A model generated the notes under the pieces. The model ran no database searches, was not told where the DNA came from, and saw only the letters and a list, made by a program, of their open reading frames with translations. From assembly GCA_003574895.1 (NCBI GenBank), contig PJFB01000008.1:1-64000 (forward strand): a stretch of DNA of 64,000 nt, written 5' to 3'. The translations under genes were made by a program, and so were the position numbers. How positions within the stretch are numbered: the first letter of the stretch is position 1; each line of letters begins with the position of its first letter. Shown piece after piece: positions 28,287-38,300 of this stretch. The stretch comes from Geobacter sp. Lineage in GTDB: Bacteria; Desulfobacterota; Desulfuromonadia; Geobacterales; Pseudopelobacteraceae.

Positions 28287-29705
28287 TCAGGAAATCAATT
28301 TTCTGATTCCCTCTATCAGCCGAGCTTCATCCGCATCCTCGGTCATAATATCCAGTCTGAGCAGTTCAGGCTTGTCCCGCAGGAGTCCTGATCCCTTCAG
28401 GTAACGCGCCACCTCGGTCCCTTCCGATACTCCCATGCCATGCTCTGCTATTGTCACCCCTACCCGGCTCGAATATTTTAGCATCTTCTCCAACTCCGGA
28501 ATGGCCTTCTCTCCTCCGGTGTCCCAATCATCTCCATCGGTACCGTGAAAGACGTAAATATTGTAATCCTTGTCCAGATTTTCCCTGTCCACGATCTGGT
28601 TGACCAATTGATAGGCACTGGCAACCTCTGTCCCGCCGGCAACGCGGGAGTTGTAGTAGGTGTAGAAATCCGGCACTTCCTTGGCATCGGTATCATGGAG
28701 TATGAAACGGGAATCCACCTGCCCGCCATATTGGTAGAGCAGCCAACTGTAGATGAGTATATGCTGGGAAACGACCAGGTCCGTCACCTTGCCGGCCATG
28801 GAACCGGAATAGTCACGCAGGAAAAAGACCATGGCCTGCGGTTCGAAATCTTTTTCCCGGGAAAGGATGCGATAGACTTTGTCGCGCGGTGCAATGAGAA
28901 ACCTGGTCGGGTCAATGTCTTCCACATCCGGGACGTTCCCCAAGGCGATATTGGATTCAACGATCTTTCGTAGAGTGGCCTTTTTGTCGAGGACCTGCCC
29001 GAAACCGCGGTGTTTGTCGGTCAGTTCGTAGGTATAACGGGTAAAAGAGCGCTTCTTTCCCTTATCCTGCAGGTTGGGAAGCTGAAATTTCTCCGTGAGG
29101 GTTTTACCCAGTTCATAGGCAGAGGATTCCAGCTCGTGCTTCTCACCCTGCCCCTCTCCAGATCCTGCACCAGGCTGTTCACCCTCTTCGCGCACCGGTT
29201 GTTCGCCAATGACTTCCCCTTCCTTTTCTTCACCAGTGCCGCCGGATTCGCCACCCTCTCCGGGAGGTCGGACCGTCGGGTCGTGGTAGAACTTCTCTTC
29301 AACTGTGGTCGGAATTACCACCACCTTGCCTTTGCCGCCACGCCCAGGCTTAATCAGTCGACCGACCTGTATCTTGCGTGGGAAGCCATCCTGCTCCCGC
29401 TGGCGGTCGCGCTCCAGCAGTTCGTCCAGGGATTTTATCAGAGACGATGCTGTGTGGTGGAGATTTACCGCCTGCTTCAGTACGAGCATGTCACCAAAGG
29501 CATAGATGCTCTCTCCGAACCGGGCCAGTTCAAGATCTGTGGGCGTATCGGACGGCATCCCGTGTCCAGTGGCCGCAGTGGCCAGTTCAGCCAATATCCG
29601 CGACTCGCGCTCCGGGGAAAGCCCGCGCGCTCTCAGCTCTTCCAAGTATTTTGTCAATTCATTTCGCATAGCATTTATCGAAATTCCTATTTTGAGACCG
29701 GCCAC
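28287..29705 (-). CDS. YeaH/YhbH family (DUF444) vWA-like protein
   Basis: 472 residues. The N-terminal third is low-complexity and charged, rich in Gly, Glu and Gln (about residues 145-195); the C-terminal half is the DUF444 von Willebrand A-like domain with the metal site FLRDYSGSMAGK and FHGTDGDDW. These proteins partner PrkA/YeaG. The GTG at 29705, 3 nt after the first prkA stop, has no good ribosome site; ATG 29669 (MRNELTK) is an alternative and would remove 12 residues. Confidence 0.92.
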   Translation of the reverse strand: MAGLKIGISINAMRNELTKYLEELRARGLSPERESRILAELATAATGHGMPSDTPTDLELARFGESIYAFGDMLVLKQAVNLHHTASSLIKSLDELLERDRQREQDGFPRKIQVGRLIKPGRGGKGKVVVIPTTVEEKFYHDPTVRPPGEGGESGGTGEEKEGEVIGEQPVREEGEQPGAGSGEGQGEKHELESSAYELGKTLTEKFQLPNLQDKGKKRSFTRYTYELTDKHRGFGQVLDKKATLRKIVESNIALGNVPDVEDIDPTRFLIAPRDKVYRILSREKDFEPQAMVFFLRDYSGSMAGKVTDLVVSQHILIYSWLLYQYGGQVDSRFILHDTDAKEVPDFYTYYNSRVAGGTEVASAYQLVNQIVDRENLDKDYNIYVFHGTDGDDWDTGGEKAIPELEKMLKYSSRVGVTIAEHGMGVSEGTEVARYLKGSGLLRDKPELLRLDIMTEDADEARLIEGIRKLIS

Positions 29706-29708
29706 ATC

Positions 29709-31763
29709 CTAATTTTCGTCTTCTTGCGTGCAGAAGTACTCGATCGTTTTCTGGGCACAAGTCCGGCAATAACCCAGCTTGTTCAGCATGGTAGTTATCA
29801 TCCGGTCGTATAGTTTCTGGTTCTCTTCATTGGTGCGGTTGGCCAGCGCCCCGATCAGACTGCCGGCTCCGGCGATATCACTCTTCAGGCGTACATCCGT
29901 GACCGCCTTCACCAGTTCCAGGTTATCCATGAAGTCATAATTCGGATCCACAGAGATCTTCTGGCCATAAATCTTACGGATCGAGGTGCGGAACGAATCC
30001 CTTTGCTCCTCGGTTTTCAGGCCAATCCGCTCTTCTACGCTCTTTACATAACGTTCGTCGATCTTCAGGGCCCGCAGTTCGCCACTTTGAGGATCCTTGT
30101 ACTTCCACATCTTGTCCGGGCCGAGATTCTCGGCGTCGATACCGATGATCATGTTCACGTAACTCATCACATCCTTGCGAATGGCGTAGGGTTCATCCAT
30201 ATAGGCATTAAACATCTCCGTCATGATGCGTTCGCGGTATAACCCCTTGGCGATTTTCAGGTCCTCCAGATACTTGGCCCGATCATTGGTATCAACCACA
30301 TAGTCGAGCACAACTCGCTCCAGAGTCCTGAAAACATCGTAGGCCACCATGCAGCGCCCTTCGTTGGTCTCGGAATTTTCCACCAGCAGTTGAATTGCCC
30401 GGCCAAGGCTGCGATGCCCCAAACCCTTCTGACCGAAACGTTTTGTGATATCCGGATCCTGTCCCAAGGTATCGATCACCTCCGCCAAGGCCTTAATGCT
30501 TTTTTCACCGGCGATCTCCCCTGCCGCCAGCTTCATGATTTCGATCGGAGTCAGTTTTTCCGAATGAGGAAAACGGGTCAGGACAACACCCACCGAGGCG
30601 GCATAATTCAGGTTCGGATCCTGGTGGAGACTCTCATTGCTCAGCGTCGTCTTGGACTCGCTGCCGATGGCATAGGCGGTAAGCCCCTCCTGAAGCCGGT
30701 AATTGGTATTGTGGGAGACATAGCAGATCCGGCAGCGGTCAACGATAGGCGCCTCCTCCTTTTCGGCCAGGAACCGATTGAACTCGGAGTTGTTGCTGGT
30801 AGCGATGATCAGGGAGTCTATCGGCCATTTATACCCGTCAATTTCAATGGCCCTGTTCTGGATCACACCCAGGTAGACCTGTACAAGGTCCTTCTTGTTC
30901 TTGAAGATCTCGTCGGAAAAATGGATTCCGCCACCCGCCACACGGGCCAGCGCACCGCGACGCAGATCAAAGCGGTATGGATTGTTGGTATCGGTAATGT
31001 GCAGCAGGCGCTGGATAGATTCCTCTCCGAGCAGATCTACCGATGACGAGGTTATCTTGTCCTTGGCAGGATACTTGCCGGTAACAGTGCCCAGACTTTC
31101 GGAGAGTGGTACCGGAACCACCTCCACAAACCCGAGCATTCGTTCCAAATCACCATCACAGAACGTGCGGATATCGTTCCAGATGTAGCCGCTGCAGGCG
31201 CCAAGAGGGCGGTAATTATCGTAAACCGTCTCCAGCACGCTATCACTGAATCCACCTTGCCCTGTCAGGAAAGCCCTGTTAGCGTCAGCGGTTTCGAACA
31301 GATTCATTGCCAGAATCATCGGATCTTCATACGTCTGCGAATCGATTACCTTGATTCTTCCATACTGTTCCAACTGATTCAGGCCGGTATAACGAAAAGT
31401 ATAACGACGATTTTTGTCCACGGACAGAAAAGAGCGGTACTGGGAACAAAGAAACTCGACAAAAAAAGTTTTGCCGTTTCCCGGTTCCCCTACCAGCACA
31501 AAGGCCATCTCTTTGCTAGAGCCACCTTCAGCGGCATCCTTCACGTAGGAGACAAAACTGTTGATCTCATCATACATGCCGATTGTGTGTTTTTTGCCGC
31601 TACGGAAGATATTAAAGTCGTAAGTCGTCCGCCCATTCACGACTACCTTCTCGAAACCTGCCCCGAGAATCATCCTGGCCACGGACTGAAAGGCATTCTC
31701 GAAAACCCGTTCTCCCGCATTCACGGCTTTAATATGATCAATAAGGCTCAGGTTGGAAGTCAT
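29709..31763 (-). CDS. PrkA-family serine protein kinase, first copy (YeaG-like)
   Basis: 684 residues: an AAA+ domain with Walker A GEPGNGKT (92-99), IHFSDEIFKN as Walker-B region, SLIIATSNN sensor segment, then the PrkA kinase-like C-terminus (IFDALIQ-type region replaced by KGLYRERIMTEMFNAYM). In E. coli YeaG is induced by nitrogen starvation and stationary phase. ATG 31763 is preferred over one six codons upstream because GGGGGAGGAGA lies just before it. The last 20 residues hold a CxxC (GYCRTCAQ) that may bind metal. It is the first gene of the four-gene operon. Confidence 0.94.
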   Translation of the reverse strand: MTSNLSLIDHIKAVNAGERVFENAFQSVARMILGAGFEKVVVNGRTTYDFNIFRSGKKHTIGMYDEINSFVSYVKDAAEGGSSKEMAFVLVGEPGNGKTFFVEFLCSQYRSFLSVDKNRRYTFRYTGLNQLEQYGRIKVIDSQTYEDPMILAMNLFETADANRAFLTGQGGFSDSVLETVYDNYRPLGACSGYIWNDIRTFCDGDLERMLGFVEVVPVPLSESLGTVTGKYPAKDKITSSSVDLLGEESIQRLLHITDTNNPYRFDLRRGALARVAGGGIHFSDEIFKNKKDLVQVYLGVIQNRAIEIDGYKWPIDSLIIATSNNSEFNRFLAEKEEAPIVDRCRICYVSHNTNYRLQEGLTAYAIGSESKTTLSNESLHQDPNLNYAASVGVVLTRFPHSEKLTPIEIMKLAAGEIAGEKSIKALAEVIDTLGQDPDITKRFGQKGLGHRSLGRAIQLLVENSETNEGRCMVAYDVFRTLERVVLDYVVDTNDRAKYLEDLKIAKGLYRERIMTEMFNAYMDEPYAIRKDVMSYVNMIIGIDAENLGPDKMWKYKDPQSGELRALKIDERYVKSVEERIGLKTEEQRDSFRTSIRKIYGQKISVDPNYDFMDNLELVKAVTDVRLKSDIAGAGSLIGALANRTNEENQKLYDRMITTMLNKLGYCRTCAQKTIEYFCTQEDEN

Positions 31764-32098
31764 TGGTCTCCTCCCCCACATTCATTAGTTATTCATGCTC
31801 ATATTTTAATTATTGCCTTTTTTTTGATTTTCACAAGCCATTAATTTATTTCCGCCATCGTACCCAGAAAGATATGTTATTTCGGTTAGATGGTGCAGCA
31901 CGGGCGCAATGTGCATGGCACAGGCGGCTGTGTTTATTATGGCCGGCATCAGGTCACTTTTCCAGAAAGCCCCTCCAAGCATCCGAAATCATTTTTTCAG
32001 GCATGCAAAATTAATGGTAGCGTCCACAAACTCCTCACGGTATAAAGATTCCGGTAACTACACTGCCTAAAGCACACCACTTACAGAGAACAACAAGC
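31764..32098. other. Divergent intergenic region, prkA operon / tsaB
   Basis: 335 nt without a gene. It must hold both promoters. The part next to prkA is very AT-rich; no promoter matched well enough to call, and a sigma-54-like TGGCAC (near 31916) lacks a proper -12 element. Confidence 0.5.
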
Positions 32099-32818
32099 AT
32101 GAACATTTTAAGTATCGACACTTCAACTTCCACCGCCAGTGTGGCCCTTGCCACGGAAGAGCGTATCATTGCGGAATCTTTATTCATCTGTGAGCGGACG
32201 CTGTCGGCCCATCTTGTACCGGAAATAGAGCGACTGCTGGCCTTGGCCAATCTCTCCGCCCATGACATCGACCTGTTCGCCTGCGCCATTGGTCCGGGAT
32301 CCTTTACCGGCGTCCGTGCCGGTGTTGCCACCACCCAGGGGCTTGCCTTGGCAACCGGAAAACCTTGTGCCGGCTTTTCAACATTAACCTTGTTGGCCAT
32401 GAACTATCCCCTGGTATCATATCCGGTCTGCGCTCTGCTGGACGCCCGTAAAAACGAGGTATATGCCGCGCTCTTTGACAATTCGGCATCGCTGCCGCAC
32501 CACATGATTATCGACTCGGTCATGCCGCTGGAGGACTTTCTCGGCAAAATTCGAGAATGTACCGACCAATCGGTGATTTTTGTCGGCGACGGAGCGGAGC
32601 GTTATTCCGAAACCATCAAAGCCCATCCGGGGGCGCCGCCAATTTTCGCGTCTTACCCAAATCGCAGCAACCATGCCGCAAATGGCGTACTGCTGGCCCT
32701 GGAAAGCCACCGCAAGGGCGTAACCGTTAAACCAGCCCAATTGCTGCCGGTGTACCTGCGAAAATCAGAGGCGGAATACGCTAAAATCGGCCAACAAAAA
32801 ACTGTTCAAACAAGTTAA
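32099..32818 (+). CDS. tsaB: tRNA threonylcarbamoyladenosine biosynthesis protein TsaB
   Basis: A partner of TsaD in forming t6A37 on ANN-decoding tRNAs. 239 residues with the ASKHA-fold start MNILSIDTSTSTASVAL and IGPGSFTGVRAGVATTQGLA, the signatures of TsaB. The ribosome site is weak (AGAG). It is followed 97 nt later by sucC, which has its own promoter, so it is probably a separate unit. Confidence 0.95.
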   Translation: MNILSIDTSTSTASVALATEERIIAESLFICERTLSAHLVPEIERLLALANLSAHDIDLFACAIGPGSFTGVRAGVATTQGLALATGKPCAGFSTLTLLAMNYPLVSYPVCALLDARKNEVYAALFDNSASLPHHMIIDSVMPLEDFLGKIRECTDQSVIFVGDGAERYSETIKAHPGAPPIFASYPNRSNHAANGVLLALESHRKGVTVKPAQLLPVYLRKSEAEYAKIGQQKTVQTS

Positions 32819-32858
32819 TTTAATAAAAATATCCGGCTTTTATTTTAATAAATTCTAT

Positions 32859-32886
32859 TTGTCTCCTGATTTATACCTGTTATAAT
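32859..32886 (+). promoter_or_regulatory. Promoter of sucCD, extended -10 type
   Basis: TATAAT at 32881-32886 is preceded by TG one base away (extended -10). A weak -35, TTGTCT at 32859-32864, is 16 nt upstream. The sucC start is 30 nt downstream, so the leader is short. Confidence 0.5.
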
Positions 32887-32915
32887 CCGCAAAATTCTTT
32901 TGGATGGAGCATGCC

Positions 32916-34085
32916 ATGAATATTCATGAGTATCAGGCCAAGGAAATTCTAAGTGGTTATGGCATTCCGGTTCCGCGCAATCGCGTGGCCTTGACCGCCG
33001 ATCAAGTGGAACGTGCTGCCAAGATGATGGGTGGACACTGTGTCGTCAAGGCCCAGATCTATGCCGGTGGTCGCGGCAAGGCCGGCGGCGTCAAGGTGGT
33101 CCACCACCCTGAGCAGGCCAACGATGTCGGTAAAGAGCTGTTTGGCAAGCGCCTTGTAACAAAACAGACCGGTCCTGAAGGTCTCAAGGTACGCCGGATC
33201 CTGGTTGAGGAAGCCGTGGAGATCGCCAGGGAATTTTACCTCTCCCTGACCCTGGATAGACAAACCTCCAGATACTGCTTGATAGCTTCAGCCGAAGGCG
33301 GTGTGGAGATAGAGGAAGTGGCTGCCAAATCTCCGGAAAAGATCCACGTACTGACCATAGATCCTTTCACCGGCCTGCGTCCATACCAGGCCCGCAGCAT
33401 TGCGTTGGCGCTGGGATTGACCGGTGTTGTCTGCGAGGACTGTGTAGAACTGATTCTCAACCTTTATAGATGCTGCATGGAAAAGGATTGCTCCCTGGTG
33501 GAGATCAATCCCCTGGTGGTTACCAAGGCTGGCTGGCTCCTGGCAATGGACGCCAAAATGTCTTTCGACGACAATGCTGTCTACCGCCATCGCGAATACC
33601 CCGACATGGTGGACTACTCCCAGCTGGACCCCCTGGAAATTACCGCTGGAAAATACGATCTCTCGTACATCAAGCTTACAGGCAACATTGGCTGCATGGT
33701 CAACGGCGCCGGCTTGGCCATGGCCACCTTGGACGTGCTCAAGGAATTCGGAGGCGAACCGGCCAACTTTCTGGATGTGGGGGGCGGATCCTCGCGCGAA
33801 AAAGTAGCCGAAGCATTCAAGATCATCCTGCAAGACGATGACGTCAAAGGGGTTTTCGTCAATATTTTCGGCGGCATCATGCGCTGTGATGTCATTGCCC
33901 AGGGAATCATAGAGGCGGCTTCCGAGGTGCACTGCGCTCTGCCCATCGTGGTCCGCATGGATGGCAGCCACGTAGAGGAGGGCAAACAACTCCTGCTGGA
34001 ATCCGGTCTTAATGTGCAAATCGGAGACAACCTTGGGGACGGCGCCCAAAAGATCGTCAAGATGCTGGGCCAGGGAGGTAACTAG
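32916..34085 (+). CDS. sucC: Succinyl-CoA synthetase, beta subunit
   Basis: The ATP-grasp subunit that couples succinyl-CoA cleavage to ADP or GDP phosphorylation in the TCA cycle. 389 residues from ATG 32916 (GGAG 6 nt upstream), starting MNIHEYQAKEIL, with AGGRGKAGGVKV, LVEINPLVV and VNIFGGIMRCD. An ATG four codons earlier overlaps the ribosome site and is rejected. sucD follows 3 nt later. Confidence 0.97.
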   Translation: MNIHEYQAKEILSGYGIPVPRNRVALTADQVERAAKMMGGHCVVKAQIYAGGRGKAGGVKVVHHPEQANDVGKELFGKRLVTKQTGPEGLKVRRILVEEAVEIAREFYLSLTLDRQTSRYCLIASAEGGVEIEEVAAKSPEKIHVLTIDPFTGLRPYQARSIALALGLTGVVCEDCVELILNLYRCCMEKDCSLVEINPLVVTKAGWLLAMDAKMSFDDNAVYRHREYPDMVDYSQLDPLEITAGKYDLSYIKLTGNIGCMVNGAGLAMATLDVLKEFGGEPANFLDVGGGSSREKVAEAFKIILQDDDVKGVFVNIFGGIMRCDVIAQGIIEAASEVHCALPIVVRMDGSHVEEGKQLLLESGLNVQIGDNLGDGAQKIVKMLGQGGN

Positions 34086-34088
34086 ACC

Positions 34089-35018
34089 ATGTCCATATTG
34101 ATCGATAAAAACTCTAGGGTCGTAGTTCAGGGTATTACCGGCCGCAGCGGCCTGTTCCATACTCAGCAATGCCGTGCTTACGGCACCAACATAGTCGCCG
34201 GGGTCACCCCAGGCAAAGGTGGCATCCATATCGACGGCATTCCGGTCTTCAATACCGTCGAAGAAGCGGTGCGGTACACCAATGCCAGCGTTTCCATGAT
34301 CTTTGTCCCGCCTCCGGGTGCGGCCGACGCCATACTGGAATGCTGTGCGGCTGAACTTGACTTGGCTGTCTGTATTACCGAGGGTATCCCGGTAAAAGAC
34401 ATGGTGCTGGCGCGGGCCGTACAGAATGGAAGCAAAACCATGCTGGTCGGACCTAACTGCCCCGGAGTCATCACTCCCGGCCAGTGCAAGCTCGGCATCA
34501 TGCCCGGCTATATCCACAAACCCGGCAAGATCGGCGTTGTCTCCCGCAGCGGTACCCTGACCTATGAGGCAGTCAAACAACTGACCGACATCGACTTGGG
34601 GCAATCCACCTGCGTCGGCATCGGCGGCGATCCGATCATCGGCATGAAATTCATCGATGCCCTTGAGTTATTCAATAACGATCCCCAAACCGAAGCAGTC
34701 TTCATGATTGGTGAGATTGGAGGTGGCGCCGAAGAAGACGCAGCCATGTGGATCAAGGAGAACATGAAAAAACCGGTGGCCGCCTTCATTGCCGGTGTGA
34801 CTGCTCCCCCGGGCAAGCGCATGGGCCATGCCGGCGCCATCATCACCGGCGGCAAAGGCAAGGCCGAGGACAAGATCCGCACCCTTCAGGAATGCGGCGT
34901 GGTCGTAGCCACCAGCCCGACTCAAATGGGTCAAGCCATGCAGGAAGCACTGGTAGCAGCAGGGAAAACCATTTCAAAATCAAACGCAAAATCACCCTTA
35001 AAGAGATCAAAAAAATAG
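34089..35018 (+). CDS. sucD: Succinyl-CoA synthetase, alpha subunit
   Basis: Binds CoA and carries the phosphohistidine. 309 residues: CoA-binding Rossmann part with [19 protein letters not shown] and [19 protein letters not shown], and the active histidine in [13 protein letters not shown]. The C-terminus has an extra basic tail of about 17 residues (ending SPLKRSKK) beyond the usual family end. It forms an operon with sucC and ends at a hairpin terminator. Confidence 0.97.
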   Translation: MSILIDKNSRVVVQGITGRSGLFHTQQCRAYGTNIVAGVTPGKGGIHIDGIPVFNTVEEAVRYTNASVSMIFVPPPGAADAILECCAAELDLAVCITEGIPVKDMVLARAVQNGSKTMLVGPNCPGVITPGQCKLGIMPGYIHKPGKIGVVSRSGTLTYEAVKQLTDIDLGQSTCVGIGGDPIIGMKFIDALELFNNDPQTEAVFMIGEIGGGAEEDAAMWIKENMKKPVAAFIAGVTAPPGKRMGHAGAIITGGKGKAEDKIRTLQECGVVVATSPTQMGQAMQEALVAAGKTISKSNAKSPLKRSKK

Positions 35019-35120
35019 TGGTATCATTACGGACTCTTACACATAACCAACTAAATTGACGGCACATTCTTTGGATTGACTGCCCGTTGTAAACAATGCA
35101 TACTTGCATCACATTTCACC

Positions 35121-35155
35121 AGAACGGGAACTCTCAGGATTTCCCGTTCTTTCTT
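35121..35155 (+). terminator. Rho-independent terminator of sucCD
   Basis: A perfect 10-bp stem AGAACGGGAA (35121-35130) / TTCCCGTTCT (35141-35150) has a 10-nt loop and is followed by TTCTT. It lies about 100 nt after the sucD stop; the rest of this 288-nt gap shows no gene. Confidence 0.8.
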
Positions 35156-35306
35156 GTGGCAGCAAACATATCTGACATATTCATGCCTTGCCATCCCCAC
35201 TCCCTTTTGAATAGAGAGAACATGCAATTCCCTCCACTTCAATGGGAATAAGAGTGAGCTTGGTTTGTCGTGATCATGATTTGATAATGTAGATCGAAGG
35301 TTCTCT

Positions 35307-38300
35307 ATGGAAACACCACAATTTGTCCATCTCCATCTCCATACCCAATACTCCCTGCTGGATGGCGCCATCCGCCTGGAAGACCTGATTGCCAAGGCCA
35401 AGGCCCATGACATGCCGGCCGTAGCGATCACCGACCACGGCAATATGTTCGGTGCGGTAGAGTTTTATCTTAAGTGCAGAAAAGCGGGCGTTAAGCCGAT
35501 CATTGGCTGCGAAGTCTATCTGGCACCTGATTCGCGTTTTTCCAGGGATGCCAAGGGAATTTCCGACGCTGCTTATCACCTGGTGCTGTTATGCCAGGAC
35601 ATGGTGGGCTACAGAAACCTTTCCTACCTGACCTCCGCCGGATATAAGGAGGGCTTTTACTACCGCCCACGCATTGATCGCGAGTTATTGAGCGGCCATT
35701 CCGACGGGTTGATCGCCCTGTCGGCCTGCCTCAAAGGCGAAGTGGCCATGCAGTGCGGCCGGGGCCGCATGGAAGATGCTGTCGCAACTGCCCGCTGGTA
35801 CAGCGAGCTTTTCCCGGACCGCTACTATATCGAGCTGCAGGAAAACACCTTGCCGGAACAGGATGTGGTCAACAAGCGTCTGTTGGAGGTGGCCTCGGAA
35901 CTGAAGCTGCCGCTGGTGGCCACCAACGACTGTCATTATCTCAACCGTGAGGATGCCCGAGCCCATGAAGTGTTGCTCTGTATCCAGACCGGCAAGACCA
36001 TGAGCGATCCGACCCACATGAAGTTCTCGGCCGAGGAGTTCTACGTCAAATCGCCCGAAGAGATGGCCCGGGCCTTTTCCTATGCCCCCGAAGCGGTTGC
36101 CAACACCGTGGCTATTGCCGAGCGCTGCAACCTGGAACTGCCTCTGGAGAAGGAGTACTTCTTCCCCCATTTCGAGCCGCCTGAAGGCAAAACACACGAC
36201 GAAATGCTGGAGGAATTGGCTGCCGAGGGGCTCAAGGAGCGGATGGTGACCATCCTGGCCAAGTACCCGGAAATGCCGCTGGAACGCCAGCAGGCCTATT
36301 TCGACCGGCTACAGATCGAACTTGACTGCATCAGGCAGATGAAATTTCCCGCCTATTTCCTGATTGTGTCCGACTTCATCCGCTGGGCCAAGAATAAAGG
36401 CATCCCGGTGGGGCCGGGCAGGGGCTCGGCAGCCGGCTCGCTGGTGGCCTATGCCATCAAGATCACCGACCTTGATCCCCTTCCCTACAACCTGCTGTTC
36501 GAGCGTTTCCTCAACCCGGAACGTATCTCCATGCCTGATATCGACGTCGATTTCTGCCAGGACCGCCGCGAAGAGGTGATCCAGTACGTGGTGGAAAAAT
36601 ACGGGCGCGAGCGGGTCTGCCAGATCATTACCTTTGGAACCATGAAGGCAAAGGCCGTAGTACGCGACGTTGGGCGGGCGCTGAACATGCCCTACGGTGA
36701 CGTGGACAGGATCGCCAAGCTGATTCCGGACGACCTGAAAATGACCCTGGAAAAGGCCATCAAGCAGGAGCCACAGCTCAAGGAAATGGCCGATGGCGAT
36801 CCCCAGGTAAAGGACCTGCTGGACACCGCCACATGCCTGGAAGGGCTGACCCGCCACGCCTCGACCCATGCCGCCGGGGTGGTAGTTGCGCCTCAGCAGC
36901 TTGAAGAGTACCTGCCGGTCTATAAAGACCAGAAGACCGGCTCCATCAACACCCAATACTCCATGAAGTACGTGGAGATGGTCGGACTGGTCAAATTCGA
37001 CTTCCTGGGGCTGAAGAACCTTACCGTTATCCAGAACGCGGTCCGGCTGGTTCGGGACGGTAAAGATCCGGACTTCGACATAACTCGCCTGCGTGACGAC
37101 GACAAGGAGAGCTACGATCTGATCACGGCCGGCAATACCACCGGCATCTTCCAACTTGAATCCAGCGGCATGAAAGAGATGCTGGTAAAGCTTAAGCCTT
37201 CCTGCTTCGAAGACGTAATCGCCGCCTGCGCCCTGTACCGCCCCGGCCCTTTGGGCTGCGGCATGGTGGACGACTTCATCGAACGCAAGCACGGCCGCCA
37301 GAAAGTGGTCTACGATCTGCCGCAATTGGAGCCGATCCTGAAAGATACTTACGGGGTTATCGTTTACCAGGAGCAGGTCATGCAGATTTCCCGCACCCTG
37401 GCCGGCTACTCCCTGGGACGCGCAGACTTGTTGCGGCGCGCCATGGGAAAGAAGGACCCCGTGGTCATGGCCAAAGAAAAGGAGCCGTTCCTGGCTGGCG
37501 CCAAGGAACAGGGGATAGACCCCAAAAAGGCCGAGATGGTTTTCGACCAGATGGCCAAGTTTGCCGAGTACGGTTTCAACAAATCACACTCGGCCGCCTA
37601 TGCCCTGATCGCTTACCAGACAGCATGGCTCAAGGCCCACTATCCTATTGAATTCCTGGCAGCGCTTCTCACCTGCGACATGGACAGCACCGACAAGGTG
37701 ATCAAGAACATCGCCGATTGCCGCGACCAGGGTATTGAGGTCCTGCCTCCTGACATCAACATGTCCGGACTTTCTTTCACCGTAGTAGGCAAATCCATGC
37801 GCTTCGGCCTGGGTGCCGTCAAAGGGATCGGTTCCGGTGCGGTCGAGGCCATACTCGAGGCCAGGAAAGACGGAAGCTTCAGGGATATCTTCGATTTCTG
37901 CGAACGGGTCGATATGCGGCGCTGTAATAAAAAGGCGCTGGAGGCGCTGGTAAAGTGCGGTGCCTTCGATTCGACCGGAGCTGCCCGCGCGGCCTTGATG
38001 GAGGGTTTGGAGGCGGCCATGGCGTATGGGCAGAAGATTCAGGAGGAAAAAGCCAGCGCCCAGGTTTCCCTGTTCGGTACGGCGGAGGTGGTCAAAAACA
38101 ACGGCAACGGCGGCATGAAGCTGCCTGTTATCCCTGAGTGGCAAGACAAGGAAAAGCTTGCCTTTGAAAAAGAGGCTCTCGGTTTCCTGATTACCGGTCA
38201 CCCCCTGGACCGCTACAAGGACGACATCAAGCGCCTGGCCAGCTCCGAAATAGCCAATCTGGGTGAATTGTCCGACAATAGCGAGGTCCGGATCTGCGGC

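Noticed and set aside
31910-31935. Possible sigma-54 promoter upstream of the prkA operon or tsaB
   Set aside because: TGGCAC is present but the -12 element is GCTGT rather than TTGCA-like, and orientation suits neither gene well.
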